Assembly (NCBI GenBank): GCA_032718475.1
Contig: JAUCBJ010007012.1
Span: forward strand, 1-61,340
DNA length: 61,340 nt
Source: Nemertoderma westbladi
Taxonomy: Eukaryota > Xenacoelomorpha > Nemertodermatida > Nemertodermatidae
Direction of reading: 5' to 3'
Below are positions 51,431-61,340 of this stretch, piece after piece (the first letter of the stretch is position 1; each line of letters begins with the position of its first letter). The translations under genes and the position numbers were made by a program. Below the pieces are notes generated by a model that was not told the DNA's origin, ran no database searches, and saw only the letters and a list, made by a program, of their open reading frames with translations.

Positions 51431-52439
51431 CAGACTATGGAACTGCAGACGGCTGGATATAGGTAAGAGTAATTAGTAATCAGAGCTGTCACGGGGTGGG
51501 GGCGGGGCGCTTGGATACAACTATTATTAATAAGCTGTTGCTTGATTAAAGCTAATTGGGGGTCAAAGGTCAAAGGTCGACGATAAAGCTGTCTGGAGTA
51601 ATTAGTTACCAGTAAGGGAGCTGTATACCCTATGTCTAAGTATAACGAGATGAAAGTCCATGAGGTCATATAGAAACCAATATATAAAACTAATTATTGG
51701 TCAATCTAAAATAAAGTACAATTAATTAATTAAAATTAAAGTATAAATAAATAAGTATTAATGAATAAAAGAGCTGCGGTGTCACTTATGACACCCTCTT
51801 GATCCTCTCTGCGACAGTTAGACAACACTGATGACCCATTGTGTGTCAGGGCGCTAATCAGGCTGATTAATTAGGATAATCAATTAAACCCTAATTAGGA
51901 GTCGTATGACACCTGATAGGGTTTAATTGTACTAATTAATTGATGACACCTGTCAATTAGGGTCTAATTAGCCTAATTGGGAGGTGTCACCCAGACAGTC
52001 TGGCGCCAATGACACCCAATGACACCCTATAGGGTGATAATTGGGTGTCATATGACACCCAATGGGTGTCAGTTGGGTCTAACTGTCGCAGAGAGGACCA
52101 AGACCCTACTACTGAAAATGTAATATGTGACAATTTTTCATAATTTTCCAGTTTTTGAAAAAAAGTTAATGTATCTGTACCACCCCTATGCATCAACTCA
52201 ATCAAAAAATTTTCATAAGTAAATCTCACAATCACCATATGATTAAATTAAACTACTTGAGGACTGCAAATATCACATTTGAAAATTTCAGATTAAAATG
52301 CAAAAAAAGTAGGAGCGGCGTCATTTTTCAATATTTTGGGTCTGATGTACCACCCCTTAAGTATAATATTTTTTGAAAAAACTTTGTATATAATGTTTTG
52401 AGGTGAAATGCAATGGGAAAATTCACTTGAGCAATGAAA

Positions 52440-52700
52440 ATAAGAAAAAAGTGTTTTTTTGAAACACAGTCTAACCCATATAACACCCGAGCAGCATCGT
52501 CCAACAAATTTTATACTCCACCGAACCATCTCAACTCTGCTCACAAATCCCTCCTCTCTTTCCAAAGCCCAGTCAGTTGGAATTCTCTCAGTCAAGAAAT
52601 CAAAAATTTCAAAACTAAACTTATTTTCATGAAAAGTTACAAGTTAAACAAGTTAAAAAATACCTGCTTTTCAAATAGCCTTTTATCAAGTGTAGGCCCT
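52440..52700 (+). pseudogene. LINE RT C-terminal fragment
   Basis: The plus strand reads NPYNTRAASSNKFYTPP, SLLSFQSPVSWNSLSQEIK and SYKLNKLKN, the usual C-terminal tail of jockey/CR1-like RTs. It is 5'-truncated, and a TTAA-flanked structure begins right after it at 52701. Confidence 0.6.
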
Positions 52701-53898
52701 TTAACCGTTTAACGCCAACCCATAATTCCCCATGTCAAAAATGTTTCATATTTTGGAAACTAACTCAAAATGGCCCAATAAAAAAACTTTACTTTTACAA
52801 TTTTGCAAAAAAAGCGTTTGTTCAGAAGTTACAGCTATGTTCCATTTAAGGTGTGTTGGGCATTAGAGCACAAATTTTTTTCTAAATTTTTTGGAAAGGC
52901 ATTCTCCACCTTTTCTATACTTTATAACACATACTTTATAAGTTATAAAGTTAATTAAGTTATAACACATACTTTATAAGTTCTTACATAAATTATATAG
53001 GACTTCATTGATTGTTCAGAAGCTACTGCAGTTAGTTAGGCTATTCAGCTACATTATGGATAAGCAGGTCATCGACTTACTGATATAAACTAACTGGAAA
53101 AAAGTAACTGTTGTTAAGATAGGTTCCGGTAGCCGTTTATCAGAGGATGTATACCGGGAAGTTCTGTCAGATTTACTTTCGGTTTATCGAGTTCCGTTTA
53201 TAGGCCTATAGGTATAGTATATAATGCATAATGCCTTACCTCTAGAGTGGGCCTACACGTGTGATGTACACATACTACATAGACTAGGCCTATCAAGTTA
53301 TCGACTATTGTATCGAGAACTACATTGTGCACAAAAGTACTGTGCAAAGTACTGCTGTTCCAATATACTGATGCTGATCCTTATACTGTTATGGGACGGA
53401 TCAATAAAGGACCGTGCCATAATTGCATGCCTGTCAGACCTGCAGGACCCACAGATAGAAACTGCCCTCCTCCGCTCCTGCTTGCCCGAAGGTCGTCTTC
53501 GCCCTGCGCTGTTGCCGTCCATCTCTGGTAGTGCAGTATTCCTTGGAATTCGACCTCATCATGCGTGACTCCTTGTCTGACCTATATTTTATTATTTAAT
53601 TCACTCATCGATATTAAAATTAAAATACAGATATGATACAACATAAGAAATAGTAAAAGGTGAGGAGAAGACAACCCAGCTGTGAAAGCACTTACAGGAT
53701 GTTTTATAGGAATGACTTATAACAAATAAAAATTTACATAGACTATATACTAGAATAACTAGAATACTAGAATATATACACTAGCAAAAATATATAAACA
53801 GTAGCAAAATCGAAAATGTATTTATTTTGGCCCCGTAGAGTACCAAACCAAGTATTAATGTACTAATAGTCTATACATAAGATAAAAATTAATAATAA

Positions 53899-56030
53899 TT
53901 ACATATTGCGTCTAAATTGACAAAATTCCAATAAGTTATGATCAGACACGCGATGCGTAAAAATATCTCTGTTATTAGAATCTACGATGCTATCGGGCAA
54001 TGAGTTCCAAATTGGCACAACACGATTAGCAAAATTTTTTTTGCATTTATTAAATCTAGTTCGCTTTATGAATAGTTTATGGTTATGTGCTCTGAGACCG
54101 GGTATAGACTATAGAAGGGCGTGTAAAAAAATCATCAAAATTAAGGTCGATTAAATTTCGTTCAATGGAATATACCATCTTAAGATCGAAAATAATACGC
54201 CTTAGTTCAAGAGGTTGTAACACAAGAAAGTTGAGTTGGTCGAGGTAGCTACTATAGGACAAACCGCACCGCAAATAAAGTCTACCTGTAAAATATCTTT
54301 GTACATTCTCAACCAAGTCTATAGACGTTAATAAGAATGGGGACCAAACAGGAGTACAATATTCCAATAAAGGCCGGATGTATGATTTATATGCTCTCAT
54401 AAGAGCTACCATGTTCTTAGTGTAAAAGCAACGAAAAAGCATATTTACAATTTTGTAGGCTTTGACTTCTTGTTCACGGCCATACTTAACAAACTCTAGA
54501 TTATTGGAAATTGTAACTCCTAAATCTTTACAGTGAGATTCCTCCCTTATATTCTTATTGTAAAGACAGTACGAGGTACGCACATTATTGTTACCGAAAT
54601 AAAGCACTTGCCACTTATGAGGAGCAATGGTGAGTTGCCATTCACTTGTCCAGTGCTCTAATGCTGATAATGCTGAACTTAAAACGTGAGAGTTAACAGA
54701 GAGAGCGAACAATTTAGCATCATCAGCAAATAATTTGCACGATACAGGGTAAATATTTTCAGGTAAGTCATTAATGAACAGTAAAAATAATAATGGTCCT
54801 AAAACTGTCCCCTGCGGGGTACCCGAAATAACTTTACAATAATTAGAATGACTATTTTCAACTAGTACACGTTGAGTACGATTGGAAAGAAATGCTGTCA
54901 ACCAAGCAATAAGATTTCCGCTAATTCCATAACTGGAAAGCTTAGCTAAAAGCTTACTATGTACTACTGAATCGAATGCCTTTGCGAAGTCAATGTACAC
55001 TACGTCAAAGGCGTCGCCATTATCAACCATTTTATACCATTCATTAACGGATTCCAATAACTGAGTACATGTAGATTTGCGCTTTAAAAACCCGTGCTGT
55101 GCCTTTGTAATTAACTTGTTCCTAAGTAAATATTCAGACAACTCATACTTAATACACATTTCCATTAACTTACAGGATATACACGTTAATGAAATAGGCC
55201 GGTAGTTGTAGGGATCAGATGAATTGCCTCTTTTTAAACAGCGGGATCACATCAGCTGTGAGCCAAATTGAAGGGAGCATTTTCGTTTCAAATGAGATGG
55301 TAAATATAGCGGACAATGGTGCAGATATACAGCTTGCTAATTTTCAAAAAAGAAGGCTGGGCAATCCATCTGGAGTCAACCATACTAACCAGGAAACAAC
55401 CATATCATACGTGGTGAAAACTAAGTCTAAACATTAGTTTCTCTAGTAGGTTCAAATTGCAGTTGTGACAGACCGTTCTCTAAAATAAAGTGGGAAAATC
55501 TATTATACACCAGGTTATCGGGGTAAGTGAAATTTCCTCAGTCAAATTCTGGTAAGTTAAAATCCCCTAAAATAATACAAGGAAAACTAACATCGCACAA
55601 ATTTGTAATGGCATTACAGATGAGATCGTCGTTGGTTGAGGTGGAGTTGGGCGCCCTGTACAAACAAACAATACGTACGCGGGCGTTACCCACAAGATCC
55701 AATGCAACCATCTCTGATTCCCCACCATAACTAACTGGAACAGCAACACATTTGATATTTTTCCTTATAAGTAATGCAGACCCCCCCCCCCCCCCCCCAC
55801 CCCTAGATTTACGATCTCTACGAAATACCACGTAAGTATTATCGCCATTTATCTGAGCATCAGGCACAGAGTCTGTAAGCCATGTTTCTGTTATTCCTAT
55901 TAAATCAAAGTCACCATTAGAAAGTAATAAATCCAGATCAGGAAATTTATTGCACAAAGATTGAGCATTGACACTATAACAGTTGAGTAGTGGTTTCGAT
56001 TTAGTGAAGGGCGTTTTTGAACTCCGATCA
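53899..56030 (-). pseudogene. CR1-like LINE endonuclease-RT, copy 1 (frameshifted)
   Basis: Reading down from about 56030: the endonuclease has SVNAQSLCNK, GITETWL, CLYRAPN and GDFNLPEFD, then a stop at 55538. The RT resumes near 55250 with a frameshift at an A-run (LFK/KRGNSSDP), then PYNYRPISLT, the 360-codon stretch 54083-55165 with YIDFAKAFDSV, SGTPQGTVLGPLLFLL and FADDA, and HCKDLGVTIS. A last frameshift near 54095 joins NHKLFIKRTRF and VVPIWNSLPDS to the stop at 53899. An 18-base C run (55780-55797) lies in the endonuclease. All catalytic blocks can be read but three frame breaks inactivate the copy. Confidence 0.85.
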
Positions 56031-56039
56031 TGTTGTTGA

Positions 56040-56460
56040 GTTGGATGGCAATCTTCTCCTCCTATTGGTTTCCCTGGGCCAGTGACTGACCCCTGGTCGG
56101 AGGTTCGCTCTCCGACTGGTCATACTACAAGGCATGCCTTCCAACCGCTATGGGAGGTCTAGGCCTGCGCTAGGCAACTGACCATGCACCAGCTGCATAT
56201 GTAGACTCCGTTTGCCCGGCTGTACCCCTTGTTTCCCTCATCCTTGGCCACCAACCAGCCAACCCACACCTAGATCCTGCCCTAACCTCCCTGTCCACAT
56301 CTGCAGAGGAACCCGAGAGGGAATCAACCTCCGCTCTTCCTGTCCCCACCATACCCAGCAAACCTGGACATGCCCTCACTGAGGCCGGGAGCGTAAGAGC
56401 GTGGCCCACGCCGAGGAGTGTCACAGCTCCGGGGTCGGGTTCACCCCATTCGTTTCAGCT
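56040..56460. other. GC-rich 5' flank of the LINE
   Basis: GC-rich sequence just upstream of the LINE endonuclease on the minus strand, probably its 5'UTR or a lost ORF1. GGTCGGAGGTTCGCTCTCCG is a short hairpin at about 56095-56115. The 84-codon minus-strand frame here is not recognised. Confidence 0.4.
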
Positions 56461-57292
56461 GTCTCTTCGTTTGTCCTTTCTTATACAGTATATATAATCT
56501 ACTTAATTAATATTAAATATTGTTACATTGAAAAAAAAAATAGTAATACGAACTAGCTAAAAAAAATACTGATCTACACTGTGTTCTGCTGTACCTAGGC
56601 CTTGACTGTACCTACAGTATAGACCTATGCAATGTACTGTACATAGTACACTCGACAATCAAGTTATGTTCTTCACATTTCCACTGGTCATTTGGACAAC
56701 TTGTAGACATTTTTTCAAAGTTGATCAAAATCAGGTCAAGAAAATGCAGTTTATTCGAGTCAGGTCTAGAATGTGGACTGTTTGACAGCTAAACGAGGTA
56801 AAATGATACGTAATAGCAACATAATTGTACAGTAAATATAACTGTTAGTATATATGAAGCAATTTCCAAAAAATGTAAAAAAAAATGTGTTTGAAGTCCT
56901 AACGCACCTTAAATGGAACATTTCACTTTGCTGCTGTATTAAACATTGTTAAATAAAAATTTGAAAGCTAAAACTGATAAAAATGATTAACATAGCATTC
57001 AGGCCAACAGGAAAGAAATTTTCGGAAATTTTTGACCACCCCACATCTCATAATTTTAAGATTCAAAAAGACACCTAAATTTTTCAAAAATGGCACTTTT
57101 CAACAGGCAATTTCCAGTGTTGAAATTGATAAAATATGGTCAAGTAAGGTGTCATTTTGAGAGGAAACATGTAATTTACTCATATAAAAAAAACCACGTT
57201 TTTTTCAAAGCAACCATGTCTCTCCATATACCATGTTCCATTTACGGTGCAATGGGCGTTAAACGGTTAAGCTTACGTTTTAGAATAACTTG

Positions 57293-60200
57293 ACTTTACT
57301 TTTACAATTTTGCAAAAAAAGCGTTTGTTCAGAAGTTACAGCTATGTTCCATTTAAGGTGCGTCGGGCATTAGAGCACAAATTTTTTTCTAAATTTTTTG
57401 GAAAGGCATTCTCCACCTTTTCTATACTTTATAACACATACTTTATAAGTTATAAAGTTAATTAAGTTATAACACATACTTTATAAGTTCTTACATAAAT
57501 TATATAGGACTTCATTGATTGTTCAGAAGCTACTGCAGTTAGTTAGGCTATTCAGCTACATTATGGATAAGCAGGTCATCGACTTACTGATATAAACTAA
57601 CTGGAAAAAAGTAACTGTTGTTAAGATAGGTTCCGGTAGCCGTTTATCAGAGGATGTATACCGGGAAGTTCTGTCAGATTTACTTTCGGTTTATCGAGTT
57701 CCGTTTATAGGCCTATAGGTATAGTATATAATGCATAATGCCTTACCTCTAGAGTGGGCCTACACGTGTGATGTACACATACTACATAGACTAGGCCTAT
57801 CAAGTTATCGACTATTGTATCGAGAACTACATTGTGCACAAAAGTACTGTGCAAAGTACTGCTGTTCCAATATACTGATGCTGATCCTTATACTGTTATG
57901 GGACGGATCAATAAAGGACCGTGCCATAATTGCATGCCTGTCAGACCTGCAGGACCCACAGATAGAAACTGCCCTCCTCCGCTCCTGCTTGCCCGAAGGT
58001 CGTCTTCGCCCTGCGCTGTTGCCGTCCATCTCTGGTAGTGCAGTATTCCTTGGAATTCGACCTCATCATGCGTGACTCCTTGTCTGACCTATATTTTATT
58101 ATTTAATTCACTCATCGATATTAAAATTAAAATACAGATATGATACAACATAAGAAATAGTAAAAGGTGAGGAGAAGACAACCCAGCTGTGAAAGCACTT
58201 ACAGGATGTTTTATAGGAATGACTTATAACAAATAAAAATTTACATAGACTATATACTAGAATAACTAGAATACTAGAATATATACACTAGCAAAAATAT
58301 ATAAACAGTAGCAAAATCGAAAATGTATTTATTTTGGCCCCGTAGAGTACCAAACCAAGTATTAATGTACTAATAGTCTATACATAAGATAAAAATTAAT
58401 AATAATTACATATTGCGTCTAAATTGACAAAATTCCAATAAGTTATGATCAGACACGCGATGCGTAAAAATATCTCTGTTATTAGAATCTACGATGCTAT
58501 CGGGCAATGAGTTCCAAATTGGCACAACACGATTAGCAAAATTTTTTTTGCATTTATTAAATCTAGTTCGCTTTATGAATAGTTTATGGTTATGTGCTCT
58601 GAGACCGGGTATAGACTATAGAAGGGCGTGTAAAAAAATCATCAAAATTAAGGTCGATTAAATTTCGTTCAATGGAATATACCATCTTAAGATCGAAAAT
58701 AATACGCCTTAGTTCAAGAGGTTGTAACACAAGAAAGTTGAGTTGGTCGAGGTAGCTACTATAGGACAAACCGCACCGCAAATAAAGTCTACCTGTAAAA
58801 TATCTTTGTACATTCTCAACCAAGTCTATAGACGTTAATAAGAATGGGGACCAAACAGGAGTACAATATTCCAATAAAGGCCGGATGTATGATTTATATG
58901 CTCTCATAAGAGCTACCATGTTCTTAGTGTAAAAGCAACGAAAAAGCATATTTACAATTTTGTAGGCTTTGACTTCTTGTTCACGGCCATACTTAACAAA
59001 CTCTAGATTATTGGAAATTGTAACTCCTAAATCTTTACAGTGAGATTCCTCCCTTATATTCTTATTGTAAAGACAGTACGAGGTACGCACATTATTGTTA
59101 CCGAAATAAAGCACTTGCCACTTATGAGGAGCAATGGTGAGTTGCCATTCACTTGTCCAGTGCTCTAATGCTGATAATGCTGAACTTAAAACGTGAGAGT
59201 TAACAGAGAGAGCGAACAATTTAGCATCATCAGCAAATAATTTGCACGATACAGGGTAAATATTTTCAGGTAAGTCATTAATGAACAGTAAAAATAATAA
59301 TGGTCCTAAAACTGTCCCCTGCGGGGTACCCGAAATAACTTTACAATAATTAGAATGACTATTTTCAACTAGTACACGTTGAGTACGATTGGAAAGAAAT
59401 GCTGTCAACCAAGCAATAAGATTTCCGCTAATTCCATAACTGGAAAGCTTAGCTAAAAGCTTACTATGTACTACTGAATCGAATGCCTTTGCGAAGTCAA
59501 TGTACACTACGTCAAAGGCGTCGCCATTATCAACCATTTTATACCATTCATTAACGGATTCCAATAACTGAGTACATGTAGATTTGCGCTTTAAAAACCC
59601 GTGCTGTGCCTTTGTAATTAACTTGTTCCTAAGTAAATATTCAGACAACTCATACTTAATACACATTTCCATTAACTTACAGGATATACACGTTAATGAA
59701 ATAGGCCGGTAGTTGTAGGGATCAGATGAATTGCCTCTTTTTAAACAGCGGGATCACATCAGCTGTGAGCCAAATTGAAGGGAGCATTTTCGTTTCAAAT
59801 GAGATGGTAAATATAGCGGACAATGGTGCAGATATACAGCTTGCTAATTTTCAAAAAAGAAGGCTGGGCAATCCATCTGGAGTCAACCATACTAACCAGG
59901 AAACAACCATATCATACGTGGTGAAAACTAAGTCTAAACATTAGTTTCTCTAGTAGGTTCAAATTGCAGTTGTGACAGACCGTTCTCTAAAATAAAGTGG
60001 GAAAATCTATTATACACCAGGTTATCGGGGTAAGTGAAATTTCCTCAGTCAAATTCTGGTAAGTTAAAATCCCCTAAAATAATACAAGGAAAACTAACAT
60101 CGCACAAATTTGTAATGGCATTACAGATGAGATCGTCGTTGGTTGAGGTGGAGTTGGGCGCCCTGTACAAACAAACAATACGTACGCGGGCGTTACCCAC

Positions 60201-61340
60201 AAGATCCAATGCAACCATCTCTGATTCCCCACCATAACTAACTGGAACAGCAACACATTTGATATTTTTCCTTATAAGTAATGCAGACCCCCCCCCCCCC
60301 CCCCCCACCCCTAGATTTACGATCTCTACGAAATACCACGTAAGTATTATCGCCATTTATCTGAGCATCAGGCACAGAGTCTGTAAGCCATGTTTCTGTT
60401 ATTCCTATTAAATCAAAGTCACCATTAGAAAGTAATAAATCCAGATCAGGAAATTTATTGCACAAAGATTGAGCATTGACACTATAACAGTTGAGTAGTG
60501 GTTTCGATTTAGTGAAGGGCGTTTTTGAACTCCGATCATGTTGTTGAGTTGGATGGCAATCTTCTCCTCCTATTGGTTTCCCTGGGCCAGTGACTGACCC
60601 CTGGTCGGAGGTTCGCTCTCCGACTGGTCATACTACAAGGCATGCCTTCCAACCGCTATGGGAGGTCTAGGCCTGCGCTAGGCAACTGACCATGCACCAG
60701 CTGCATATGTAGACTCCGTTTGCCCGGCTGTACCCCTTGTTTCCCTCATCCTTGGCCACCAACCAGCCAACCCACACCTAGATCCTGCCCTAACCTCCCT
60801 GTCCACATCTGCAGAGGAACCCGAGAGGGAATCAACCTCCGCTCTTCCTGTCTCCACCACCCAGCAAACCTGGACATGCCCTCACTGAGGCCGGGAGCGT
60901 AAGAGCGTGGCCCACGCCGAGGAGTGTCACAGCTCCGGGGTCGGGTTCACCCCATTCGTTTCTGCTGTCTCTTCGTTTGTCCTTTCTTATACAGTATATA
61001 TAATCTACTTAATTAATGTTAAATATTGTTACATTGAAAAAAACAATAGTAATACGAACTAGCTAAAAAAAAATACTGATCTACACTGTGTTCTGCTGTA
61101 CCTAGGCCTTGACTGTACCTACAGTATATACCTATGCAATGTACTGTACAGTACACTCGACAATCAAGTTATGTTCTTCACATTTCCACTGGTCATTTTG
61201 ACAACTTGTAGACATTTTTTCAAAGTTGATCAAAATCAGGTCAAGAAAATGCAGTTTATTCGAGTCAGGTCTAGAATGTGGACTGTATGACAGCTAAACG
61301 AGGTAAAATGATACGTAATAGCAACATAACTGTACAGTAA
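57293..61340. repeat. 4507-bp tandem duplication, copy 2 (cut by window end)
   Basis: 4048 bp of the second copy are in the window. Differences from copy 1 are few: C run 19 versus 18, a small deletion near 60850, GTACAGTACAC for GTACATAGTACAC near 61150, and scattered substitutions, mostly after 60800. Confidence 0.92.
58406..60537 (-). pseudogene. CR1-like LINE endonuclease-RT, copy 2 (frameshifted)
   Basis: Identical in layout and breaks to the copy at 53899-56030, including the 360-codon RT stretch at 58590-59672. The one extra C in the homopolymer (60288-60306) shifts the endonuclease frame, so the block GITETWL (within 60238-60465) and the block GDFNLPEFD (within 60045-60356) lie in different frames here. 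Because both copies share the other frameshifts, the LINE was already dead before duplication. Confidence 0.85.

Larger units (their letters stand above)
41201..52113. mobile_element. Giant palindromic Polinton/Maverick-like element, host of nested insertions
   Basis: The element begins AGTAGTAAGGTCTTGG and ends CCAAGACCCTACTACT, and is flanked by a perfect 6-bp TSD, GAAAAT (41195-41200 and 52114-52119). The two sides are inverted copies: a terminal part with palindromic GACACCC motifs, three CTCF-like sites, a tRNA-SINE, a palindromic minisatellite, and the C2H2/acidic gene, meeting at a 383-bp spacer (49108-49490). Without the 5-kb retrotransposon at 43501-48533 it measures about 5.9 kb, nearly all in the arms. 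Arms look about 95 percent identical by eye. A 6-bp TSD and AG-starting long TIRs are known Polinton traits. No DNA polymerase B, integrase, capsid, ATPase or protease gene is visible, so it would be a non-autonomous or defective form. Confidence 0.75.
50796..52113. repeat. Right arm, outer part of the palindromic element
   Basis: Inverted copy of 41201-42540, ending in the ACTACT terminus and the right GAAAAT TSD. Substitutions and small indels against the left arm are scattered rather than clustered. Confidence 0.85.
52705..57266. mobile_element. Possible TTAA-flanked element enclosing the first repeat copy
   Basis: TTAA|CCGTTTAACGCC at 52701-52716 is mirrored by GGCGTTAAACGG|TTAA at 57255-57270. 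Subterminal inverted copies of TGTTCCATTTAAGG occur near 52839 and 56909. This resembles a piggyBac-like non-autonomous element into which a LINE inserted. The duplication that follows complicates the reading, so confidence is low. Confidence 0.4.
52786..57292. repeat. 4507-bp tandem duplication, copy 1
   Basis: Every landmark in this interval recurs 4507 bp later. The left boundary is sharp: upstream of 52786 and of 57293 the sequences are unrelated. Copy 1 contains a minus-strand CR1-like LINE (53899-56030), its GC-rich flank (56040-56460), and AT-rich ends. Confidence 0.92.

Noticed and set aside
53224-53568. 114-codon plus-strand frame repeated at 57731-58075
   Set aside because: Conserved only because the whole 4507-bp unit is duplicated; residue make-up gives no support for coding.

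Overview
The window looks like repeat-rich nuclear DNA of a metazoan, probably a marine invertebrate and possibly a deuterostome. The signs are AT-rich non-coding DNA, intron-like signals, frequent TAGGCCTA octamers, tRNA-derived SINEs, several non-LTR retrotransposon families, Ty3/gypsy-like and BEL/Pao-like relics and many MITEs. There are no bacterial operons, rRNA genes or CRISPR arrays. The species cannot be named from the sequence.

Host-like genes are sparse. One intact intronless gene (9635-11824) encodes a type II membrane protein of the transferrin receptor/glutamate carboxypeptidase II family. Its metallopeptidase site is broken and it has a YxxPhi motif in the cytoplasmic tail. A two-exon gene for a small secreted protein (30502-31372) and one terminal exon (7426-7697) are weaker gene models. 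A further open frame at 832-1176 is unexplained.

The rest is a layered mobile-element landscape. From left to right: a foldback element with 9-bp target-site duplications (TSDs) (4191-5316); an RT-linked protein relic (5334-5771); a dead-on-arrival copy of a non-LTR family (6007-6186); an RT fragment split by a MITE (12177-13400); several copies of a second non-LTR family (13.6, 14.7 and 15.8 kb); a SINE; a full-length non-LTR element with an intact 1013-residue endonuclease-RT frame and 11-bp TSDs (17430-20969); an apparently complete hAT-like DNA transposon with a 732-codon transposase frame and 8-bp TSDs, sitting inside a gypsy gag relic (22789-26249); a 1.5-kb minisatellite; a BEL-type integrase relic; a decayed gag-like gene with three CCHC knuckles (33359-35751); and a LINE split by a 2.2-kb insertion (36380-39995).

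The most striking object is a 10.9-kb element at 41201-52113. It has AGTAGT termini, 6-bp TSDs (GAAAAT) and inverted-repeat arms that run almost to its centre. After subtracting a 5-kb retrotransposon insertion it is a roughly 5.9-kb near-complete palindrome. It carries two divergent copies of a C2H2/acidic-protein gene, palindromic minisatellites, tRNA-SINEs and six CTCF-like motifs in convergent orientation. Ends and TSD length fit the Polinton/Maverick group, but no Polinton core gene is visible. Inside it lies a retrotransposon, which holds a DNA-transposon-like insert, which holds a MITE, which holds a TTAA-flanked MITE: five nested levels.

The right end (52786-61340) is a near-identical 4507-bp tandem duplication carrying a minus-strand CR1-like LINE. 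The second copy runs off the window.
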